Of a DNA stretch of 64,000 bases, positions 1-7,890 are shown piece by piece (positions within the stretch are counted from its first letter, which is position 1; the number at the start of each line of letters is the position of its first letter). The notes beneath the pieces were generated by a model. That model was not told the DNA's origin. It saw only the letters and a list, made by a program, of their open reading frames with translations, and searched no databases. Both the position numbers and the translations under genes were made by a program. Origin of the DNA: Candidatus Zhuqueibacterota bacterium (GTDB lineage: Bacteria; Zhuqueibacterota; Zhuqueibacteria; Residuimicrobiales; Krinioviventaceae); the NCBI GenBank assembly GCA_016928775.1, contig JAFGKD010000019.1, positions 1 through 64,000 on the forward strand, written 5' to 3'.

Positions 1-69
1 AACCTCCAGTCCCAAAACTTTCTCGAAGCAAAACCGAAAAATCCGTGTTCATCCGTGTTCATCCGTGGC
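1..69 (-). repeat. Dispersed TIR element, copy 1 (truncated by window edge; tail module to ~102)
   Basis: aacctccagtcccaaaactttctcgaagcaaaaccgaaaaatccgtgttcatccgtgttcatccgtggc. Confidence 0.9.
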
Positions 70-159
70 TTGTAATTTGGCTGCGGCTAAAGGCCGTGCC
101 GTGGTTTCATGCAGTAAGGGGAACAAGAATTGGGAGTTTTTTACAATTCACGAGGGAGG

Positions 160-846
160 CTATTCGAGAAAAAACTTTCGCCCATCAAAAATAAGGCGAT
201 TCACCAACAGCAAAAAACCGATTCCGACAAGAAAAAACAGGATTCTGCCTTGCATGTCAAGAGCTGTCGGAATATATTGTCTGAAAATCCGATACGGTCG
301 TAGATCATAGCGTGATAAATTGACCACGAGATAACTGATGTAGGCGAATACGATAATACCATTACTGACCATGATGGTCCACTTGTTGGATGCAATACGA
401 TAATAGCGCAGGTCGTCGATACTATATCCGAAAAGAATTAACAGGAAGAGCATGAGAGAAATGGCCAGGAATTCAACGGGATATGGATTACCGGTTTTTT
501 GGACAATATCCGGTGTAAACGGAATCAGGCTCGCGGTCCACAAACAGAGCCAGAACAGGAAAGGGACAAGCAATCGCAGCCAAAAAAGTGATGTTCTTGG
601 GATGGGCAGGCTTATTAACAGTCGCTGTCGTTTGGTTTTTGTCCGATCTGTTCTTGTATACGCCAAAATAAAAAGCACACCGATCGTCAGGAGGACAAAA
701 CCAATGGCCGGCCATTGTTGAGAATCCCCTTGAACCTGACTCTTGCTGAGATAAATATGCGCAACAAGCACGGGTGACAAAATAAAATATTCGACAATAA
801 ATACCTTGCCGTAATAAAGGATTTCAGATTTAAACAGCTTCCACAT
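160..846 (-). CDS. ABC-2-like small membrane subunit (paralog 1 of 6)
   Basis: ORF trimmed to internal ATG (MWKLFKSEILYY...); ~6 hydrophobic segments; N-terminal W-x-L-x-K-x-E-x-x-Y motif, mid basic loop KRQRLLISLPI, C-terminal RKFFLE shared with neighbours. Confidence 0.7.
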   Translation of the reverse strand: MWKLFKSEILYYGKVFIVEYFILSPVLVAHIYLSKSQVQGDSQQWPAIGFVLLTIGVLFILAYTRTDRTKTKRQRLLISLPIPRTSLFWLRLLVPFLFWLCLWTASLIPFTPDIVQKTGNPYPVEFLAISLMLFLLILFGYSIDDLRYYRIASNKWTIMVSNGIIVFAYISYLVVNLSRYDLRPYRIFRQYIPTALDMQGRILFFLVGIGFLLLVNRLIFDGRKFFLE

Positions 847-866
847 ATATAGCCTCGTGATGTTAA

Positions 867-1550
867 TTACTCTAAAAATTGCCCCCGCAATTGAAACACG
901 TAATAGCTCGCCCGATAGGTGAAATAGCCCGCGACATTGAGCGGCAGTACTGCAGTTGGTGAATTCATAAACGCGAACAGCCAGTTTTGTAGCGAGGAGC
1001 TCTGCCCAAAGAGTCCGGCAAAATTGACCAGAACATAAAAAGGCACCAGGATTAATACAAAAGTGATAAACCATAATATCCCAACGATCATGTGTACAGA
1101 TCGGACACGGATGATGTGGCGAATATCAATATTATAAAGATACATTGACTGGGTGAGGAGTATTAGCCCGTTGACGAGCAAAATATGTGTGAGATGTGGT
1201 CGTACAGGCGATGTAACGACGAACGCCACAACGACATACAGCATAGTGTATAAAATAAGCGTTCCGAGCCACACGGCAAGCGGAAAGAGAAAGCGTATAT
1301 CTCCAAACGAACTGCGCGCGATAGGGAGGAGGAAAAGCCATCGCAGGCGTTTACTTTTGATAAAAAAACCGCTTTGAATATTGCCGACGGACAACACAGT
1401 CACAAGTAGAATGAGCATTATGGATGGAATTTTATTTGCCTCAATCCTGATGCCGAACCAAATCGCACAGAACGCCACTGTACAAAAAAGCGCATAAAAG
1501 AGCAGTGCGGTTCGATAATAAAGCAATTCTGCCCGTAAGACTTTGAACAT
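867..1550 (-). CDS. ABC-2-like small membrane subunit (paralog 2 of 6)
   Basis: MFKVLRAELLYY N-terminus, KSKRLRWLFLLPIARSS loop, RGQFLE C-terminus, multiple TM segments. Confidence 0.7.
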   Translation of the reverse strand: MFKVLRAELLYYRTALLFYALFCTVAFCAIWFGIRIEANKIPSIMLILLVTVLSVGNIQSGFFIKSKRLRWLFLLPIARSSFGDIRFLFPLAVWLGTLILYTMLYVVVAFVVTSPVRPHLTHILLVNGLILLTQSMYLYNIDIRHIIRVRSVHMIVGILWFITFVLILVPFYVLVNFAGLFGQSSSLQNWLFAFMNSPTAVLPLNVAGYFTYRASYYVFQLRGQFLE

Positions 1551-1574
1551 TTTTTTCTCCGTCTTGAAAGTGAT

Positions 1575-2252
1575 TTATATATAGTTCCGTCTTTTTGAAA
1601 AAGTGAAACAGCTGCAGGCCGCTATAAGCACGCTGATGAATAAAAGTATTTGAATAGTCTTCACTTTGTCAAAAGGATTATGAGAATAGAATAGATCAAA
1701 TAGTGCGATGACAAAATTGGGCGCTTGCGTCAAAAACGCGACCATGCCGAGAATTTGTAGCAAAATGAGCAGGAGCAACAGAATTTGGATCGATCGTTCT
1801 TTAATGATTTCAAAGTTTGAAAATTCGCGTAATCTCGGCGCGACGAGATCGGAAAATATAAAATATATCGAAAACAAGAACAAAACGATCGAATAATAAT
1901 TGACCAGTTTCCATCCGGTCACCGGATAATTGGCATGCCCCTGAATGCCAAGCAGCGCGTGCATGCCTTTATAAACAACCGTGATGAGAAGAGCACTCAC
2001 CACGATCATCACAATTCGAATTCCTCCCAATGTCAGTCCTGCTAACGGCAATCTGGCAAAAAGAACATCGCGCTTGCTTTTCGCTTTGAACGACAACCAG
2101 TTTTGTACAATGAGAAACAGCAGTATGGCGACGTAAAAGCGGCCGCCGTCTTCGAACTGCTGCTCAACAAAAGTGACACCTACCGTCAAGCACAGGTAAA
2201 TGATAAATATGCCGACATGATAGCTGATTTCGGCTTTGATGATTCGCCACAT
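1575..2252 (-). CDS. ABC-2-like small membrane subunit (paralog 3 of 6)
   Basis: MWRIIKAEISYH N-terminus, KSKRDVLFARLPLAGLTLGGIR loop, multiple TM segments. Confidence 0.7.
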   Translation of the reverse strand: MWRIIKAEISYHVGIFIIYLCLTVGVTFVEQQFEDGGRFYVAILLFLIVQNWLSFKAKSKRDVLFARLPLAGLTLGGIRIVMIVVSALLITVVYKGMHALLGIQGHANYPVTGWKLVNYYSIVLFLFSIYFIFSDLVAPRLREFSNFEIIKERSIQILLLLLILLQILGMVAFLTQAPNFVIALFDLFYSHNPFDKVKTIQILLFISVLIAACSCFTFSKRRNYI

Positions 2253-2262
2253 ACTTTTTCCT

Positions 2263-3024
2263 TTATTTTTTCGCGGATTGTGCTAATAACAATTTCACTT
2301 CTTCCGGTGTTTCGATATCTTTTAAAGAAAAGTCTTGATTATGTTTCAACTCGTTCACCGTGACGATGCGCGTTTGGTTCAATACCCTGACTGTTGTTTT
2401 AAAGGGCAACATCAAGCCGTCGACCTGGCGATAATCCGACAACATGGTTTCAAATGATACAGCGCCCATGTCTGTATTCATTTTCGCTTCCAGTTTGAGG
2501 AGCAAGCCTGATTCTTGCGCAAAATAGAGAGTTTGGAACTGGCCGTCTTTTTGTACTAATTTTACTTTATAACAGGCGTCGCTTCCCACCATCTCCTCGC
2601 CGAGCGTTTCCGCCGCGTCGTAAAACTCTTGCCAATTCACCCATTTATCGAACCGTGCTTCACGCAAGAGATCATTCTTCTCCGTTCCTTCAATGAGTCG
2701 TGGCCCTTTTATGGCCGAATATTCCCAGGCAAGGTCGCCATTCAGGTATTTCTCGATCGTGCCAAATTGCTCTGAAGACATGATCATGTGGAACGAACTT
2801 GGCATTTCTGAGCGAATGGTCATGTCGAATGAGATACCCTGATTCATGATTTCAAATGTCGATTTTGTGAGTCGGTTCTTTATGTTCTGCAATGCCGCTT
2901 CATCACCTGCGATACGCACAAATTTGGCTATAATATCCTCGGCCGAAGGCAGCTCGCCGGAGAACAACGACGCTGCTGTGAGCATCGCGACGAAAAGTAG
3001 GATATTTATTTTTGTTGTTTTCAT
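2263..3024 (-). CDS. LolA-like / outer-membrane lipoprotein-sorting-like periplasmic protein
   Basis: Signal peptide, IKNRLTKSTFEI..., GTIEKYLNGDLAWEYSAIKGPRLIEGTEKNDLLREARFD, YFAQESGLLLKLEAK, SDYRQVDGLMLPFKTTV pattern typical of this family. Confidence 0.7.
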   Translation of the reverse strand: MKTTKINILLFVAMLTAASLFSGELPSAEDIIAKFVRIAGDEAALQNIKNRLTKSTFEIMNQGISFDMTIRSEMPSSFHMIMSSEQFGTIEKYLNGDLAWEYSAIKGPRLIEGTEKNDLLREARFDKWVNWQEFYDAAETLGEEMVGSDACYKVKLVQKDGQFQTLYFAQESGLLLKLEAKMNTDMGAVSFETMLSDYRQVDGLMLPFKTTVRVLNQTRIVTVNELKHNQDFSLKDIETPEEVKLLLAQSAKK

Positions 3025-3048
3025 TACATTTCTCCTCGGATAGATTTT

Positions 3049-4350
3049 TTAACGTTTTGTTATTTGTGTTTGCATCCATTCCAGAGCCGCTTCCAGCACC
3101 ACATCGCGACCGGCGAGCAATGTTTCGCGAGTATGTTTGATCTCGACGTTCGGGATAACGCCGCAACCTTCAAGAGCCTCACCTTTGGTCGTGATGTAAT
3201 TGGCGATGGCATATTGAAAAGCGTTGCCATTTTTGAGCAATTCTATTTGCGATGGGAGTGCGGCACCGGCCGTCTTGGAGCCAAAAATTTTTGCACGACC
3301 GATGTCCTGCAAACCGCCGGCGAAGAATTCAGATGCCGACGCCGAGCCCTGGTCGACCAGCACAGCAACCTTTCCCTTAAAGTTCACGGGGCGGGGATTC
3401 ACGACCAGTTTGAGCGTGTCGCTCTGGGTGATCATTTGTCCAAAGTAATAGTTTTTGTCGTCAACGAGCCACCCGGCCAAGCCCATACAGATTTCTGCCA
3501 TACCGCCTTCATTGCCGCGAAGGTCGAAAATGAGACCATGCATGTCCTGAAAATTCAGCATCGCTTTGTTCAATGTTGGGACCAGGTGGATGGGATCGAG
3601 GAACATGTTAAAGGCGATGTAGCCGATATTGTCGCCAATCGTGTCAATTTCAGTCCATACATACATTTCCGGAATATATCCCCACTGATAGGGATAGCCC
3701 CTTTTCTCCGCACAGATCAACTTTTTCTTGATGACTTGGTTTTTCCGGCGAAATTTGATTTTTATGGATGCCCCAACTTTCCCATATAACCTGGACTCAA
3801 CTAGGGCCATCATTACGCCATCGTGCCATGATTTGTTGGCGAATTCTCTCGATACCTGGGCCAGCGTTGTTGGAATATGCTCACTATAAATGGACAGAAT
3901 TTCCCAGCCCGCTTTGATGCCGCATTTTTCCGCCGGTGAGCCGTGGTTGACTTTGCGCACATACGCGCGGCCGTCGAGGATCACCGGCATAATGCCTAAT
4001 TCGCCATTGGCCAGGTGGCCTGTTTGTAGCTCCATGTTTGCATACACCTCTTTCGGGATGATGCTGTAATGTGATTTCCCAAGCTCGGATATCAAATCCA
4101 CCAACGCAGCGCGAACGGCTTCCCGTGTTTCTGCGTTCATAACTCGAGATGCGTAGATGGTTTTAATTGAATCCCAGTCGGCGCTGTGCACAGGCGTCTC
4201 CCAATGTTTATCCCGAATCGTCGACCAGACGAATTCAAATGATTCGAAACCATTGTGCTTTTCTTCAGGTGTCATCAGCCTATGGTGCAGCGTCGAGCAG
4301 GACATAAAAATGAGACTCACAACGATTATAATAGTTTTTTTAAGCTGCAT
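3049..4350 (-). CDS. S41 family (C-terminal/tricorn-like) protease with PDZ domain, lipoprotein-like N-terminus
   Basis: LIFMSCSTLHHR lipobox-like start; PDZ VNHGSPAEKCGIKAGWEILSI; catalytic region VLVDQGSASASEFFAGGLQDIGRAKIFGSKTAGAALPS. Confidence 0.85.
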   Translation of the reverse strand: MQLKKTIIIVVSLIFMSCSTLHHRLMTPEEKHNGFESFEFVWSTIRDKHWETPVHSADWDSIKTIYASRVMNAETREAVRAALVDLISELGKSHYSIIPKEVYANMELQTGHLANGELGIMPVILDGRAYVRKVNHGSPAEKCGIKAGWEILSIYSEHIPTTLAQVSREFANKSWHDGVMMALVESRLYGKVGASIKIKFRRKNQVIKKKLICAEKRGYPYQWGYIPEMYVWTEIDTIGDNIGYIAFNMFLDPIHLVPTLNKAMLNFQDMHGLIFDLRGNEGGMAEICMGLAGWLVDDKNYYFGQMITQSDTLKLVVNPRPVNFKGKVAVLVDQGSASASEFFAGGLQDIGRAKIFGSKTAGAALPSQIELLKNGNAFQYAIANYITTKGEALEGCGVIPNVEIKHTRETLLAGRDVVLEAALEWMQTQITKR

Positions 4351-4359
4351 GGTTACCTC

Positions 4360-4998
4360 TTATTCAAGATATGAGCGTCTTACCAAAAATATAGCGACGC
4401 TTGCCGTCCAGGTGAAAACCGCGATCCCGGCTAACAGAATCGCCGCGGTGGGTGTCGCCATGGCCTGCTGGAATTGTATGGAGATACGCATTGGACTGGT
4501 GCTGAGCACGTAGGCGATCAGTGCCAGCAATACCAAAAGCGGCACCAAAATAACGTGCAATTTGACAAACAATAAATCGCTACGTACGAAACGGAGGTCA
4601 AAAAGTATGGACGACAACGTTATAAAAATGACGAGGGCAGCTGTCACTTCCAGGAGAGAGCGTAGCTCACTGTTGGCCACATGTCCGCGCCAGAGCGTAC
4701 CCGCCAGGATGATGCTTGCGTAGATGAACAGAATGAGCAGCCAAAACATCTGGCGAAAAAGCGCGGTTGTGAACATTGGAATTGGCAGTATCGCTCGCAG
4801 GCGTGTCGTTTTATTTTTCTTTTCATGTTGTCCCATAGTCGCGCCGTACATTGATAAACAAAACACCAGTACCTGCAGATTTGGCTTGAATGCATGTGCG
4901 CTGAAGAAATTCCACATGAAGAATGGCAACGCAAAAATTGTAAAACCTGACAAGACCGCTTTGAAATATGTTATTTCAGTTTTCAAGAGTGTTCGCAT
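4360..4998 (-). CDS. ABC-2-like small membrane subunit (paralog 4 of 6)
   Basis: MRTLLKTEITYFK N-terminus, KKNKTTRLRAILPIPMFTTALFRQ loop, RRSYLE C-terminus. Confidence 0.7.
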   Translation of the reverse strand: MRTLLKTEITYFKAVLSGFTIFALPFFMWNFFSAHAFKPNLQVLVFCLSMYGATMGQHEKKNKTTRLRAILPIPMFTTALFRQMFWLLILFIYASIILAGTLWRGHVANSELRSLLEVTAALVIFITLSSILFDLRFVRSDLLFVKLHVILVPLLVLLALIAYVLSTSPMRISIQFQQAMATPTAAILLAGIAVFTWTASVAIFLVRRSYLE

Positions 4999-5009
4999 CT
5001 TTGGCCTCC

Positions 5010-5678
5010 CTAATATCGCACCTTGCTGTGTTCAAAAGTGAACAGTGAAATCAGGATCAAAATAATTCCTGGTATCATCGCCCAAAGATGCCCGGATTCA
5101 CCGAGCAGCGGATTTTTGTGGATCAACACCTCCATCACTGCATCGAGACCGCTGGAATTGGACGGCTTGGCAAAAAGTGCAAAGATCAATCCGATTTGCA
5201 AGATGATCCCTGCCAGAACAAGATAAGGCGCTACTCTCTCCCGAGTCAAATCATGGCGCAGGATGAATTCGCGGAATAAATCTCGATAGATATAGGCAAA
5301 ACCGTAAATGGAAAAAATAAGACCTGTCATCACCAGGACTTTTTTAAGATCAGGATTAAATTCCCGATGCGCAACAGCTAACAATGTGTAATAGGTGCCC
5401 AGTAAAAAAAGCGTGAATATCAGCACAATGACGATTCGATACAAGGCAAGAGCACGGCTTTGCAGGGGCAATTTGGCGAAGACGATTGTTCTTTTCTCTT
5501 TTGCAGCATTGATGAACAGCCCGTAGGGGAGGAAACAAGCGATGTAAAATGGCCAAAAATAAAACACCCACGCCACTGTGGTGAAAAAGCTGTAAATAAT
5601 CAGGGCGACATGAAATGCCAATATAAAAAAGAGCGTGTTTTTTTGATACGTCAGTTCTGTTTTTAGCAGCGACCACAT
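5010..5678 (-). CDS. ABC-2-like small membrane subunit (paralog 5 of 6)
   Basis: MWSLLKTELTYQK N-terminus, KEKRTIVFAKLPLQSRALALYR loop, multiple TM segments. Confidence 0.7.
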   Translation of the reverse strand: MWSLLKTELTYQKNTLFFILAFHVALIIYSFFTTVAWVFYFWPFYIACFLPYGLFINAAKEKRTIVFAKLPLQSRALALYRIVIVLIFTLFLLGTYYTLLAVAHREFNPDLKKVLVMTGLIFSIYGFAYIYRDLFREFILRHDLTRERVAPYLVLAGIILQIGLIFALFAKPSNSSGLDAVMEVLIHKNPLLGESGHLWAMIPGIILILISLFTFEHSKVRY

Positions 5679-5686
5679 GATCGATC

Positions 5687-6373
5687 CTAAGTTAAAAATG
5701 ATTGTCGATGGATATAGAGTTTATAGCTCATGACGGACAAAACTATAGCAAAAAGATACTGTAACATCACTCCCCATGGTGTTTTATAGATAAAGATTGC
5801 AGTTGTAACGTCACCTCTGGACATACCCTCGGCGAACGGTATCTCAAGATAGAGCGTGCCTAGTCTCAAGATCAATATCCAGATGAGTGCGAGGAGCAGT
5901 GCTTTAATGAATGTCGGCAGGGAAGATGCGGCCCACATGTCGAAACTCAGACAAAAAGCGGCATTGCCCAAAAGCAATAAAGCAGCAAGCGCCAAAAATC
6001 GCCACAAACCTTCTGTGAGCAGGTCTGCTGGAAAGCTGGCCATTAGGCTGATGCCATAGATGAGCAGTGCGCCAACGCAATAAAATCCCTGTGCGTAGAT
6101 GCGAGCGAGTCCGAGTTCCCGTTGAGTGACTGGCAACGTTTGGATGTAGCGGGTGCGTTTTTCCAAAAATCGGGTTGTGAATAGCAGGTACATGATCGCC
6201 ACGGCAAGAAGATGTGGCAGGGATGGGTCTTGATAAATGCCGTCGCGCACCAGACCGCCGAACAAATAAAACATAAATGTGAGCGTGAGAAAAAGCAGCG
6301 CATGCACAAAGAGATTATAAAAGATTTCCGCTTTGACCAGCCGCCAGATATTTGCATTGACTAACGTCTTCAT
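5687..6373 (-). CDS. ABC-2-like small membrane subunit (paralog 6 of 6)
   Basis: NIWRLVKAEIFYN N-terminus, EKRTRYIQTLPVTQRELGLAR loop, HRQSFLT C-terminus. Confidence 0.7.
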   Translation of the reverse strand: MKTLVNANIWRLVKAEIFYNLFVHALLFLTLTFMFYLFGGLVRDGIYQDPSLPHLLAVAIMYLLFTTRFLEKRTRYIQTLPVTQRELGLARIYAQGFYCVGALLIYGISLMASFPADLLTEGLWRFLALAALLLLGNAAFCLSFDMWAASSLPTFIKALLLALIWILILRLGTLYLEIPFAEGMSRGDVTTAIFIYKTPWGVMLQYLFAIVLSVMSYKLYIHRQSFLT

Positions 6374-7240
6374 TTATTGCACACCTTTTAAGATATGAAC
6401 CGCAATATCGTCAATGGTCATGCGGCTCTCCTGAATGTTCCCGGCGTTGAGCGCTTTGAGATGGCTGAGGGTTTCGACAACATCGCTGCTCACCACTTGA
6501 TGATCCTGGCCTTCTGTCTTGTGCTCGACCACTTTGTTGATGGTTACTTTATCTTTGAGTCTGAACGAAATACGCCGCCAGCTATCGGTCAGGTCATCTT
6601 TGGCTGTGCGTTGTACCAGTTGGCCGTTGGATAAAAATGCCAATTCATCAGCCAAACGACTGATATCCGACAGGATATGTGTTGAATAAAAGATGGCGCG
6701 TTGACCATCTTCAAGAATCTCGAACAATGTATCGAGAACCTCGGTTCGCACGACCGGATCGAGTCCGGCGGTAGGTTCGTCGAGAAGTAATAGTCTGGGC
6801 GAGTGCGCCAGGGCAGCGATCAACGATAATTTGACCCGGTTACCGGTGGAGAGCTCTTTGGCCTTTTTGTGCAGGGGGCAGCGAAATCGATCCGCCAACT
6901 CTTTGGCTAACGTGTCGGACCAGTCGGGGTAAAACTGGGACAAAAATTTCAGATTTTTCTCGCCCGTCCAGCGCTCGTAAAACACGTGTACATCGCCAAC
7001 ATAGCCGATATCGAGTTTCCACGCCGGCTTATTGGGGTGATTTTCACGTCCAAATATGTGCATGCTCCCCTTGTCCGCTTTGACAAGCCCGGTCAGGCAG
7101 TGCATGGTGGTGGTTTTGCCCGAGCCGTTTGGTCCGATATAACCGAGTACCATGCCGGGCTCCAGGGTAAGATCGAGCGGTCCGAGCATAAATTCGGGGT
7201 ATTTTTTTACAAGTTGGGTGATTTGGAATGCATGTGACAT
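6374..7240 (-). CDS. ABC transporter ATP-binding protein
   Basis: Walker A GPNGSGKTTT, signature LSTGNRVKLSL, Walker B LLLLDEPTAGLDP, H-loop STHIL. Confidence 0.95.
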   Translation of the reverse strand: MSHAFQITQLVKKYPEFMLGPLDLTLEPGMVLGYIGPNGSGKTTTMHCLTGLVKADKGSMHIFGRENHPNKPAWKLDIGYVGDVHVFYERWTGEKNLKFLSQFYPDWSDTLAKELADRFRCPLHKKAKELSTGNRVKLSLIAALAHSPRLLLLDEPTAGLDPVVRTEVLDTLFEILEDGQRAIFYSTHILSDISRLADELAFLSNGQLVQRTAKDDLTDSWRRISFRLKDKVTINKVVEHKTEGQDHQVVSSDVVETLSHLKALNAGNIQESRMTIDDIAVHILKGVQ

Positions 7241-7259
7241 TGTTGAACTCCTTTTTTTG

Positions 7260-7300
7260 AAGGCTGAGGCTTAGGCGGAGGCTAAGCGACCAGGCTCAGC
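7260..7300. repeat. Second GGCTAAG-type short repeat block on the other side of the four-helix-bundle remnant
   Basis: aaggctgaggcttaggcggaggctaagcgaccaggctcagc. Confidence 0.7.
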
Positions 7301-7314
7301 GCGTTTCTATGGTT

Positions 7315-7431
7315 TTAAACAAGGCCAAATTTTTCCTCTTTTGGAAAATTTGTTGTAATTTTGTAAATCTCGACCAGCAATAAAAATCCTTGCTGCCATA
7401 CCGGCATCTCGGTAAAATCATGATAACTCAT
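7315..7431 (-). pseudogene. N-terminal remnant of a four-helix-bundle (23S rRNA intervening-sequence / S23-type) protein
   Basis: Manual translation, below the ORF-track size cutoff: MSYHDFTEMPVWQQGFLLLVEIYKITTNFPKEEKFGLV*; the family N-terminus is present but the protein stops where helix 2 should follow. Confidence 0.6.
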
Positions 7432-7451
7432 TTAATCTCCTCTCCATTTCT

Positions 7452-7506
7452 GCTTAGCCTTAGCCTCAGCCTAAAGCAAAGGCTAAGGCTGTGGCTAAGG
7501 CTAAGC
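7452..7506. repeat. GGCTAA-iterated imperfect inverted repeat
   Basis: gcttagccttagcctcagcct aaagcaa aggctaaggctgtggctaaggctaagc; left and right arms complementary over ~20 bp. Confidence 0.85.
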
Positions 7507-7890
7507 ATTCTTCCCATTCTTCAATATCTCTTTAATCACCCCCAACACCTCCTCTTCCGTCAATCCCTCTGCCAGGGCCGCCAACAGTGGTTTCTGCAGA
7601 TTCTCAAACAACCGTTGTCGTGCCATCTCTTTTTTGGTATTTACGTCGATAAGTGACACAAAAAATCCCTTTCCTCTCCGTGAATGGATTAGTTCTTCGC
7701 GTAACAGCGTCTCGTAAGCGCGCTGCACGGTAATAACACTGACTTTTTGATCTTTGGCCAAAGCCCGAATGGACGGCAGATTGTATTCCGGTGGTAATTC
7801 GCCGGCCAGGATTTTGGCTCGCACTTGCCGAACAATCTGGCTCTGTAGAGGTTCATCAGAAAGGTCTGTGAGATGCAGAATCATAGGCAC
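7501..7890 (-). CDS. GntR family (YtrA-type) transcriptional regulator
   Basis: EPLQSQIVRQVRAKILAGELPPEYNLPSIRALAKDQKVSVITVQRAYETLLREELIHSRRGKGFFV wHTH; short C-terminal extension. Confidence 0.9.
   Translation of the reverse strand: MPMILHLTDLSDEPLQSQIVRQVRAKILAGELPPEYNLPSIRALAKDQKVSVITVQRAYETLLREELIHSRRGKGFFVSLIDVNTKKEMARQRLFENLQKPLLAALAEGLTEEEVLGVIKEILKNGKNA

Noticed and set aside
65-310. ORFs 65-310(+), 34074-34262(-) and 39454-39666(-) sharing peptides such as NLAAAKGRA
   Set aside because: The shared peptide is the translated tail module of the dispersed repeat, not a protein family.
7260-7506. GGCTAA repeats as a CRISPR array
   Set aside because: Units are 6-7 bp, degenerate and without regular spacers; no cas genes.
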